64,000 nt of DNA. Origin: Pogonophryne albipinna (Eukaryota > Chordata > Actinopteri > Perciformes > Artedidraconidae). Positions within the stretch are counted from its first letter, which is position 1. Every line of letters starts with the position of its first letter. The translations under genes and the position numbers were made by a program. The stretch is from positions 34,757,659-34,821,658 of the forward strand of contig CM053249.1 of the NCBI GenBank assembly GCA_028583405.1. Reading direction: 5' to 3'. This document shows, piece by piece, positions 55,678 through 64,000 of this stretch. The notes beneath the pieces were generated by a model. It was not told the DNA's origin. It did not search any database and saw nothing but the letters and a program-made list of their open reading frames with translations.

Positions 55678-55726
55678 ATGGAGATACAGCGGCGTTTGTG
55701 GAATAAGGACTGGGGCTCCTTTTTAA
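55673..55726 (+). promoter_or_regulatory. Overlapping upstream ORF of flrt2
   Basis: ATG five bases before the flrt2 ATG, in another frame, 17 codons, stop TAA at 55724. Its context is weak (C at -3), whereas the main ATG has G at -3 and +4, so leaky scanning is expected. Confidence 0.5.
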
Positions 55727-57672
55727 GGCTGTGGATACCTATACTGTTAGGTCTTCACCTCCAGTTCTCCCAGGCCTCCAACTGTCCCGAGGAGTGCCGC
55801 TGTGATCGGATATTTGTTTACTGCAACGAGCGAAGCCTGACCTCAGTGCCTCTGGGAATTGGTGAGGGTTATAAGACCCTTTACCTTCACAACAACCAAA
55901 TCAATAACGCTGGTTTTCCCTTGGAGCTCCATCACGTGGCTTCTGTGGAAACTGTGTATCTCTATGGAAACCAGCTGGATGAGTTCCCCATCAACCTGCC
56001 CAAAAACGTTAGGGTTCTCCATCTGCAGGAGAACAACATTCAGACCATCTCCAGAGCGGCTCTGGCTCAGCTGCTTTGGCTGGAGGAGTTGCATTTGGAT
56101 GATAACTCAATTTCTACTGTAGGGGTGGAGAAAGGGGCCTTCAGTGAGGCCATAAGTCTGAAGATGCTCTTCCTCACCAAAAACCACCTGAGCAGTGTTC
56201 CTTTTGGTCTTCCAGATGACCTGAAAGAGTTGCGTCTGGACGAAAACCGGATCGCGATTATCGCAGAGGAAGCATTTAGGAATGTCACCCGCCTGCAGCG
56301 CCTCCTGTTGGAGGGGAACCTGCTGACAGATGAAGGGATAGCACCGGGGACCTTTCAGAACCTGGTGACCCTCAGGGAGCTGTCCCTGGCCCGGAACTCA
56401 CTCACATACCCTCCCCCGTTCCTCCCAGGGGAGGTGCTTGTCAAATTAAACTTTCAGGAGAACCAGATAAACAGGATCCCTGTGAGGGCGTTCGCAGGGT
56501 TGCACAAGCTGGAGAGGCTAGATATCTCTAACAACCAGCTGCAGTCCCTGACAGAGGGGGTGTTTGATGACCTTGTCAGTCTCAGGCAGCTCACTGTTCG
56601 GAAAAACCTTTGGCTGTGTGACTGCTGCATGAAATGGGTGGTGTCATGGCTGAAATCTATTCCGGCCTCACTCAATGTGCGCGGCTTCATGTGCCATAAA
56701 CCTGAAAAGTTCCGGGGCATGGTGATCAGGGAGCTGAGTGCCGAGTTGGTCCAGTGCCCACAAAGCACGGTGAAAGTACCTCTGTCCACTTCCCCTGCTG
56801 CTCTGATCCCATCACTGTCCTCTTCCTCCCCACTGGTCACCCAGTTTGTTTCCTCTTCCTTGCCCACATTCCCCACGCTCTTCCCTGTCTACCCGACCAG
56901 AGCTGGGGGGCTAAGGACTAAGCAACCTCTGGACTCCAGGAGGGAGACTTTGCAGGTCACTTTTGCCATACTGAATGGTTCGGCTCTCCATGTCACCTGG
57001 GTGGCTGCTTTTCCAGTCACTACCTACAAGGTGACCTGGGCCAGGATCGGCCCTAGTCTGACAGGGGACACCGTCAGGGAGCGGATAGTTGGTGGGGATC
57101 ACAGAGGGATCAGACTATCAAATCTCGAGTCAAAGTCCACCTATCGGATATGTGTCATTCCCCTGGATGCATTCAATAATTACCGGCCCAAAGATGACAC
57201 AGTGTGCACAGAGGCCATGACCACAGCGGCCTCTTTCAGCCCCGACAACAACAAAAGAGCGTCTGGGCTCGAGCAGACCACGCAGCAGGAACCAAGCTCA
57301 CCTTTCCTGCTGGCTGGGCTGATTGGCGGGGCTGTGATCGTGGTGCTGGTGGCGCTGCTCAGCATCTTCAGCTGGCAAATGCACAAGAAGAGCCGCTCCA
57401 AGTCCTCCACCAACTGGAAATACAACAAGGGTCGCAGAAAAGACGACTACTGCGAGACAGGCACCATGAAAGACAACTCCATCCTGGAAATGACTGAGAC
57501 CAGCTTTCAGATAGTCTCACTTAACAATGAACAGCTCGTCAAGGGAGACTTCTGCATTCAGCCTATTTACACCCCTAATGGGGGCCTCGGCTTCAAAGAC
57601 TCCTCCCTGGAGAACAACAGCACATTTTACTGCAGGAACAATGTTCAGGATGCAGACTTTTGTGGCACATGA
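55678..57672 (+). CDS. flrt2: Fibronectin leucine-rich transmembrane protein 2
   Basis: 664 residues, close to the 660 or so of vertebrate FLRT2. Residues 1-33 are a signal peptide (cleavage likely after Ala33). LRRNT cysteines are at 36, 40, 42 and 49, then about ten leucine-rich repeats to residue 310 (VYLYGNQLDEFP, LHLQENNIQTIS, LDDNSIST). LRRCT cysteines are at 314, 316, 339 and 360. A Ser/Thr/Pro-rich linker is followed by a fibronectin III domain at about 420-515, a transmembrane helix at 543-566 and a 98-residue cytoplasmic tail containing KDNSILEMTETSFQIVSLNN. The tail and LRR text fit FLRT2 rather than FLRT1 or FLRT3. FLRT proteins are surface adhesion molecules that bind latrophilins and UNC5 receptors and modulate FGF signalling. 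The coding region is one exon, as usual for the family. ATG 55678 is chosen because the signal peptide follows directly. The extra Cys317 next to the LRRCT pair is unusual. Confidence 0.93.
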   Translation: MEIQRRLWNKDWGSFLRLWIPILLGLHLQFSQASNCPEECRCDRIFVYCNERSLTSVPLGIGEGYKTLYLHNNQINNAGFPLELHHVASVETVYLYGNQLDEFPINLPKNVRVLHLQENNIQTISRAALAQLLWLEELHLDDNSISTVGVEKGAFSEAISLKMLFLTKNHLSSVPFGLPDDLKELRLDENRIAIIAEEAFRNVTRLQRLLLEGNLLTDEGIAPGTFQNLVTLRELSLARNSLTYPPPFLPGEVLVKLNFQENQINRIPVRAFAGLHKLERLDISNNQLQSLTEGVFDDLVSLRQLTVRKNLWLCDCCMKWVVSWLKSIPASLNVRGFMCHKPEKFRGMVIRELSAELVQCPQSTVKVPLSTSPAALIPSLSSSSPLVTQFVSSSLPTFPTLFPVYPTRAGGLRTKQPLDSRRETLQVTFAILNGSALHVTWVAAFPVTTYKVTWARIGPSLTGDTVRERIVGGDHRGIRLSNLESKSTYRICVIPLDAFNNYRPKDDTVCTEAMTTAASFSPDNNKRASGLEQTTQQEPSSPFLLAGLIGGAVIVVLVALLSIFSWQMHKKSRSKSSTNWKYNKGRRKDDYCETGTMKDNSILEMTETSFQIVSLNNEQLVKGDFCIQPIYTPNGGLGFKDSSLENNSTFYCRNNVQDADFCGT

Positions 57673-58593
57673 TGGTGTTTGGAGAGCATTTTTACTGAAA
57701 ACTACTCACACTTTACTGGAAACTGTCCAGTGTTAATATTATTTGGAACCCAAGAAACTTCAAGAAATGTAATTTATACAACTACCTGGGAGATTTTTAT
57801 AGAACATTGGATTTATAAGCTATTGGTTTCTAGGGTTGTGCTGTTTGAGTTGTACAATCATGTTTCTGTATTATTTATAAGAATTAAGGCTGGGTTTCAT
57901 CAAGTCAGTGTATACTGTAACCACACCAGATACATAATACACAGTGTAGCCACAGTACATCATTTCAGTACCGCTAGAGTTCTGAGAGAAGGAGAACAAA
58001 TCAGCCACGCTTATTACCACAAGAGGGTGTAGTTTGTTGGAAACCTTACAGTCCACCACACTTTTTCTTAGACTGTTTTTAATCATTCGTCATCACAGAA
58101 CCAGGCACATTTTTCTAATTGCCTCTACAGTCAATAGAGATGCATATTACTTAATTTCTGCTCCAGGAAGAGGAATTATTTGTATGCAAATGGGATGTTT
58201 CTCTGCTACAAAATGTAAAGGTCACATTCATTAAACATTCACATGAAGTTGCAGGCCACACTGCTTTTCAGGATTATTCATTATCACAGTTATGGGGTCA
58301 TGTTATTAATGCTAGCTGTGTTTGATAGTGGGTGTCACAGAGTGAGCTGCAAAAAAGCACATCCTCCATAAATGTAACCGATTAAGAACTTTCCTTTTGT
58401 TCAGCAGAAACAATGTCATGGTAAACAGTATATATATATATATATATATGTGCCTTGAATTTTTCAGCTTACAATGTCTTTTGGATCCATGTTTTTGCAC
58501 AAAATGTGTACTGTATATACATTCAGTTGAATTGTTGTTGAGGAAACCTCTTGTTCTACATTATTTATTCACCTCCATAAACATTTAATTAAA
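57673..58593 (+). other. flrt2: flrt2 3' UTR and poly(A) candidates
   Basis: ATTAAA at 58230-58235 and 58588-58593 are the likeliest signals in the first kilobase. A (TA)n run lies at about 58428-58449. No other gene is seen to 59257; fish FLRT 3' UTRs may extend further. Confidence 0.4.
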
Positions 58594-59257
58594 AACATAT
58601 CTCCAAAAGTCAACTGATCCCTCATGATCTGTCCGAGAATCATCGCCGACTCACACTGTTAAAAGCACACTCATGTAGGGGAGCTCAGTGATGGTAGCAG
58701 AGGTATGTTTGGAGGGGGGTCCTTTGAGAATGGCTGTTGCAAGCTGAGAGGTCACAGAGACTGCACTTAAAGTATACTTTACAAAATCCTTAAAACAGCA
58801 TCACCTATGAACTGTGGAGCTGAGACCATGAAGCATCTGCACTTACCAAAGCAGTAAAACTGTAGCATGTGTGTACCTGGTTGAGGAATTAAAGGAATAT
58901 TGAATGACCTATTAAGGATCATTGCCACCATGTGGAGGTTTACAGAATGATACATGTTAATAATACATATTTATAGTTTTTTTCTTTTGCAAAAAATACT
59001 ATTATTCTAAATTAGAAAAAGGAAAAAAGTGAATACATGTTTTATTCAAATTATATAAATATTTGCAACATCTCCAATCCTTGTTTGTGCAAAAATGCAT
59101 CCGAAAGTTGAACTGAGGCTCATCTGAGGCGTCAGCTGTGTGTGTTAGATGAATCACTTGGATATCTCTGTTTCTGCAGGACAAGCAGTTTGTCTCAATA
59201 GTGTTTCAACAAGCCCTTATCCATGGAGGAATCACCATATTAGGTTATGTTTATATC

Positions 59258-59560
59258 CAGGGGTGCACATAACTGGTACGCAGGTACGCATGCGCGGCAA
59301 ACATCTGAATTGCGTAACGTCACTTGTGTCACTACGCGCCTTTGCGTACCTGATAGGTAATCAAAACAAAACACATATTTCATCTACACGTGTTTCACCA
59401 CTCAATGGAGTAAACTACTAGACATCTCCAAAATACATTAAACAGCTATGTTGGCGTTTTGCTATCTGCAAAATCCCTTTCTTGGACCAATTGAACTGGA
59501 TACTGGGTGCTGGCCGCGCCGCGCAGGCCATAACCGACGGACTGGTGACCCAGCTAGCGG
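59258..59560 (+). mobile_element. hAT-type terminus, truncated
   Basis: Begins CAGGGGTGCACATAACTGG followed by ACGCAGGTACGCATGCG, a fish hAT-type left end. The right end is not found; the element is cut by the following tandem repeat. Confidence 0.5.
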
Positions 59561-60430
59561 GGAACGTTCTCACAACTTTGGCTAACGTTACCTATTGGTT
59601 CTAATAAGGTTTTAAAGAAACGTTTTAATCTGATGTTCAAAGAACCTTTTTAGGATGTTTATTTTTTCAAATAATGTTCCTATAAGGTTTGAGGTTAACT
59701 AAGACATAACGTTTTAACTGCAACATTCAGAAGATGTTTTCAGGATGTTATTGAGGCCTGAGATGAAAGAAAGTGTTTTATAAAACGTTCCCTCAATGTT
59801 ACATGATAACAAATGAAGAACATTTTCAAAGCAACATTCTGAAAATGTTTTCAGGATGTTATTCTTCTTTTATAAAACGTTCCTGTTATGGCAAATATTA
59901 ACACGGTCATGGTCAACGTCAGATTTATTTCTAGAGCGCTTTAAAAAACAAACTTGTTGCATTTGTTTGAAAAGGATGTTTTAAAAAAAATCTGATCTCA
60001 CCACATTTTCCTTTTGAAAAAAACAAACAAGCACGTAATTCATGATAAGCTGTAAGCAGATATTGCATGTTTGCGGTGGCATGTGTGAGTTCCCAGCTAG
60101 TTACCATTCGTTGTTCTAGGAATGTTTTCAGCGGGACGTTATATTTTGGTTCCCAGAATGTTCTTCTGAAAGGTAAGATAACGTTCTTTAAAAACATTCT
60201 TGAAATGTTTGGTGATGACCTTCTTAAGATGTTGTTGATAACCTTCTTAAGATGTTTTTGATAACATTGTGAGAACATTATGCCCTACTGTTTTTAAAAC
60301 GTTTTCAGCGGGACGTTTTAGTTTGGTTCCCAGAATGTTCTTCTGAAAGGTAGGATAACTTTCTCTAAAAACATTCTTAACATTTTTGGTGATAACTTTC
60401 TTAAGATGTATGAGCGCATTGAGACGATGA
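59561..60430 (+). repeat. Diverged tandem repeat rich in AACGTT
   Basis: The clearest pair is 60123-60255 and 60300-60412, a 176-bp offset, sharing GTTTTCAGCGGGACGTT and CCCAGAATGTTCTTCTGAAA. Looser versions occur from 59590. No coding sequence. Confidence 0.75.
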
Positions 60431-61084
60431 ATAGGACGTATAAAAACGAATTTGCATGCCAATATTCACTCACATGCACTTATAATCACACTAAGGTATG
60501 TAGGCCCACAGTATTCATAATATCATATGTGTAAAATTTCAGAAAATAATCACACTTTTTTCTGACTATAAAGGTTGTGTCTCGTATGTAGGTTCTAACT
60601 GTTAGATAAGCTATCTGGCCGTGTGTGGTTTGTGAGGGCTGCATATAAACAGTGTCCGCTGTTTATGCATATTGGATACAAATCGTTATTGCCCCCTTTA
60701 GATTTGAGACCGACAGACATATAGAGGAACGGACCAACTGTCACTGCCCGTCCCTGAAACCCCTGTTCTATATCGTATAAGGCTTCGCCCTCTAAGGCTA
60801 TCGCTATTGGGTAATTCCACTGCACGTGTGCAGCACTGACAGACTTAATCCACGCCCACCTATGACGTGGGCCCCACCTACGGACTCACTTCCGTATAAA
60901 TAGGAAGTAGTCCCTACAATCTGCTCCCACTTTTCTTCAGCACTCCGTTGCAGAAGCACTGTACAGGCACAAGCTCTTTTCAGAGCTGTTTACTAGAAAG
61001 CAAACATTCCTGGTTCCCCTGGCCCCATCCTCCCTCTCCTCCGGACGGGGGAAACAGGGCAGGGGCCCGGTGTCAACCCGACAT

Positions 61085-61489
61085 ATGAGTTACGACCGGA
61101 GCTCACGGTGTGAGTCCTGCCGGGGATTAGAGCACGCAAACGCGGCTCTCACTCCCCAGGTGTTGTGCACTTATTGTGTCCGTCTCCCTCTGGCCCACAG
61201 ACAGTGGAGAGCGGACGCTCTCGCTGCTGCGGCCGAGGATGATTGGCTAGTCCAGGAGTCTTACACTGTGGACCAAGCCCTTTATTTATTGGATCCGAGT
61301 GTCGGGCAGCAGTCAGGCGACTCCTTCCCCTCCATTCACGGATCACCATGTGGTTCCCCCGCCCTGTCTCCCTCTCCTCTGGCGGGGGAGACGGGGCGGG
61401 GGCCCGGTGTCAGCCCGGTAGCCGAGCCTAGGTTCGGTTGCCGGGTCACCGGGTCCCTTTATCCACCATCACGGCTCTGCCGTCGATAG
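61085..61489 (+). CDS. DIRS ORF1 (gag-like) N-terminal part
   Basis: ATG at 61085, after the TATA box and the left inverted repeat. Open for 134 codons to TAG near 61489. The start has a CESCRGLEHANAALTPQVLC segment with two CxxC-like pairs, then EDDWLVQESYTVDQALYLLD and a Pro/Gly/Ser-rich end. The position as first frame of a DIRS element supports ORF1, but the protein is not otherwise recognisable. The reading is interrupted at 61489, and the following frames carry the repeats. Confidence 0.5.
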   Translation: MSYDRSSRCESCRGLEHANAALTPQVLCTYCVRLPLAHRQWRADALAAAAEDDWLVQESYTVDQALYLLDPSVGQQSGDSFPSIHGSPCGSPALSPSPLAGETGRGPGVSPVAEPRFGCRVTGSLYPPSRLCRR

Positions 61490-61620
61490 GCGGTATTCTC
61501 CAGGAACTCCCGGAGATCATTGGAAAGGCAGCCGCCTAATGAGATCTCCCCGTTCCCCCGGTTCAGGAGAGCTCTCCTCCGGATGACATAAAAAAAGCTG
61601 CTTAAGCGCCTCACAGCCTG

Positions 61621-62520
61621 TTGGTTGTTAGGAAGCAGAGCTCATGGCTCAAACCGGCTGTCTTTAAAACCTGTCGGTTAATTAGACAGCCCAGGTTTGT
61701 TTCCTATGTCACAGATGTGCCTCCTACACACACCTCCGCTCATTCCTCAAGCAGGTTTGAGCGTGAACTTCAATGTCCGGTTTACGAGTTTTCTCCTAAA
61801 CGGCGACATGATGAGAGCCGCTGTGCAATATGGCGTGTGGAGGTGCATAAGCCAGCTGTTTGTTACCTGTCGGTTGACAGACAGCGGGGCTCACCGTTTG
61901 AGCTGGCTGTAACCTGTTGGTTAGCGCGGCAGCAGGGCTCGCGGCACAAGCCAGCTGTAATTAACCAGTCGGTTATTAGACAGCAGGGCTTGACGGTTAA
62001 ACCTGATGCTCCTAACCTGTCGGTTATAGGCAGCACGGTTTTTCCTCTGTCCCAGATGTGCCTACTACACACGGTCGTAATGAGCCCAGGGCTGTTATTA
62101 CGCACTGTGTGAATAGCACTGCACACACCTCCGATCATTCCTCAGCAGGTTTGAGCGTGAACGCGCCTAAATGTCCAGTTTACGAGCCTTCTCCTAAACA
62201 GAGACAGGATGAGAGCCGGTGTGAGATGCAGCGTGTGGAGGGCCCCTCGCAGCCTTTTCGGACCGGGCCCCTCTTGGATTGCTTCACGGGCAACGGCGGC
62301 GAGGGCTCTGACGTGGCTCATCACCATGACAACCACAGCACATCCAGAGCATGTCGCGCACTCTCAGAGTATTACTCGACGCGCGTGTTCAATGGACAGA
62401 TGGATAATAATAAGCAGCAAGGCTCACCGGTTAAGCCGGCTGCCCCTAACCTGTCGGTTATAGGCAGCATGGCTCGCTGCATAAACCGGCTGTCTTTAAA
62501 ACCTATTGGTTTTTAAGCAG
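61621..62520 (+). repeat. Internal duplications in the DIRS ORF1 region
   Basis: A ~120-base block (CACACACCTCCG, CAGGTTTGAGCGTGAAC, GAGCCTTCTCCTAAAC) at 61730-61845 recurs at 62117-62240. Shorter units of 50-60 bases around CCTGTCGGTTATAGGCAGC and AAGCCGGCTG occur about seven times between 61640 and 62515. The encoded text repeats as KPAV...LSVIRQQGS. Confidence 0.75.
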
Positions 62521-62584
62521 CTCGGACACCTCTCCTCCGGCGCGTCACACCCCGCGGGGCGGTGACAGCCCTCTCCGTGATGCA

Positions 62585-63060
62585 GCTGTTAGGCATGATA
62601 TCAGCTGGTCACGTGGTGATCCCCCTGGGTCTCCTTCACAGTGAGGAGACTTCCAGAGGTGGTTTATTTGCCTGCGTATCGACCCCGTGCGTCAGTGGAG
62701 ACGCATGGTGTACATTCCTACTTCCGTGGGTTGAGATTTAACCTACTGGAAAAATCTCCACGTCAGTGGGGGTGCCCCTGAGCAGAGTGACGTCACACAC
62801 CGCAGTGTTCACAGACGCATCTCTCGCAGGCTGAGGAACGTGCATGTCGCAGGCAGTGGGGGGACAGTGACCGGGTCACATGTCTCTCCATATAAATGTG
62901 CTGGAATTACTATATGGAAAGTAATCCAGCACTTTGCCCTGTTGCTGGACAATCAACATGTGTTGATTCGAACAGACAACAAAGCAGCGGCGGCCTACAT
63001 AAATCGTCAGGGAGGTGTTCGATCAGCGCAGCTGCTGAATACACATCCTACACAGCCAAA
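62585..63060 (+). pseudogene. DIRS RT/RNase H remnants
   Basis: Near 62585-62640 a frame reads LLGMISAGHVVIPLGLLHS, the DIRS RT C-terminal block. Near 62945-63040 another reads QHVLIRTDNKAAAAYINRQG and GVRSAQLL, the RNase H block. The parts between and after are deleted. 63061-63470 holds nothing recognisable. Confidence 0.7.
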
Positions 63061-63758
63061 TGGACAATGTTCTGTTTGGTGTGTAGGGAAAAGCCTGGAC
63101 CCCGTTACGGGCCCCCTGCCTCGTGCTGACAGGACACTGAGTGTCCTGTCAGAGTGAGTAATGTCGGGGACAACTGCGTGCCCTCTCTCCTGCCTGTTGG
63201 CACTTAGAGAGCTGCCCTTTTCCCCCTCTTTGATCGTTTTAACAAGTGGGACTTTGGTCTCTACTTTTTATAACGACAGGTAGCCTATTTTAGTCTACCT
63301 TCATTCCCTTATGGAGAATATTCATTTTTGAATGCTATATTCCCTGGGAATGTGATGCTCCATTACGCATGGCAAAATGGACATGGGTTATTAATTGAGT
63401 AGGTGTGTTTTTGTGCTTCTGGTAATGGACGGACCAGTGGGGCGTAGACTACATCCTGCTTCGCCCTTAACCCAATAGCGATAGCCTTAGAGGGCGAAGC
63501 CTTATACGATATAGAAGTGGGGTTACGTACTGTAACCCAGCTTCTATGAGTATAGGCGCAGCCCTCTAAGGTTCGGGCCCCACTGGCTCCGCGAATAGCT
63601 GAAGAAAAGCTGTTTGTGTGGGAGCAGATTGTAGGGACTACTTCCTATTTATATGGAAGTGAGTCCGTAGGTGGGGCCCACGTCATAGGTGGGCGTGGAT
63701 TAAGTCTGTCAGTGCTGCACACGTGCAGTGGGATTACCCAATAGCGATAGCCTTAGAG

Positions 63759-64000
63759 CAGTGGTTCTCAACTGGTCAGGCCTCGGGACCCACTTTTTAC
63801 TTGGTCAATACATCGCGACCCAACATTTTGAAGCACTCAAATCTATTCAACAAAAAATCGTGCGGTAATATATACGCTTTTCAGCATACAATATTAATAA
63901 AAGTGAAGTACAGTGCTTATATCCCTTCACAGAACTAAAGTATGCTTTTAAAAAAGGTTTAATGAGATGATGGAATCAAAGCTGAACTATATAAAAAGGC
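63759..64000 (+). mobile_element. hAT-type element, left end, runs off the window
   Basis: Begins CAGTGGTTCTCAACTGGTC, then GGCCTCGGGACCCAC, a common fish hAT-type terminus, directly after the DIRS inverted repeat. The right end is beyond the window. Confidence 0.65.

Larger units (their letters stand above)
60598..63757 (+). mobile_element. DIRS-type retroelement, internally deleted
   Basis: Inverted repeats of about 150 bases at 60791-60936 and 63615-63757 share CCCAATAGCGATAGCC, GTGGGGCCCACGTC and CCTACAATCTGCTCCCAC. A second inverted segment, 60768-60812 against 63473-63519, forms the internal complementary region. A TATAAATA box is at 60895. Between them lie a gag-like frame and small RT/RNase H pieces; the recombinase is absent. 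Confidence 0.8.

Noticed and set aside
60067..60462. Several 60-115 codon frames on both strands
   Set aside because: Generated by the AACGTT-rich tandem repeat; no protein family seen.

Overview
The window looks like a teleost fish chromosome segment. One vertebrate gene, flrt2, has a single 665-codon coding exon at 55678-57672. Most of the remainder is fish-type transposable elements: L2- and L1-type LINEs, a sushi/chromovirus-like Ty3 retrotransposon, DIRS tyrosine-recombinase retroelements, hAT-type elements, TTAA-flanked MITEs, a Harbinger-like element, a THAP-coding element, and long CA/GT microsatellites. No tRNA, rRNA, CRISPR array or bacterial-type gene was seen.

Layout. 1-560: a probable 3' terminal exon of an unrecognised gene, with four in-frame 66-bp repeats and a poly(A) signal. 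0.6-6.4 kb: LINE pieces, hAT-type remnants and a MITE. 7.8-12.9 kb: a nearly intact Ty3/sushi-type element (gag, -1 slippery site, pol with chromodomain, 3' LTR; the 5' LTR is truncated). 13-20 kb: an L2 fragment split by a MITE, unassigned sequence and CA/GT arrays. 20.2-23.1 kb: a decayed DIRS element on the minus strand. 23.1-25.6 kb: a second copy of the 3.5-5.8 kb hAT derivative. 26-29 kb: duplicated DIRS reverse transcriptase fragments around a Harbinger-like element, then a minisatellite open on both strands. 29.9-35.5 kb: several hAT-type elements, two of them nested.

A GC-rich stretch ending in a good splice donor (37424) and a clean acceptor before the flrt2 coding exon (55245) suggest one non-coding first exon and a 17.8-kb intron. 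That intron is almost wholly nested transposons. A TTAA MITE (38658-52621) encloses an element with TCT target duplications (38813-52265). That in turn encloses a long-TIR element coding for a CXC-domain protein (40173-45355, itself holding a hAT with a broken transposase) and two copies of a THAP element with 9-bp target duplications. One THAP copy holds a hAT that holds another hAT. A further hAT-in-hAT pair lies at 52853-54594.

57.7-59.2 kb is flrt2 3' UTR and flank. 59.3-60.4 kb holds a hAT end and a tandem repeat. 60.6-63.8 kb is a second DIRS element on the plus strand with its inverted terminal repeats kept. The window ends inside another hAT-type end. Because target duplications and empty sites are preserved at many boundaries, the order of insertions can largely be read directly.
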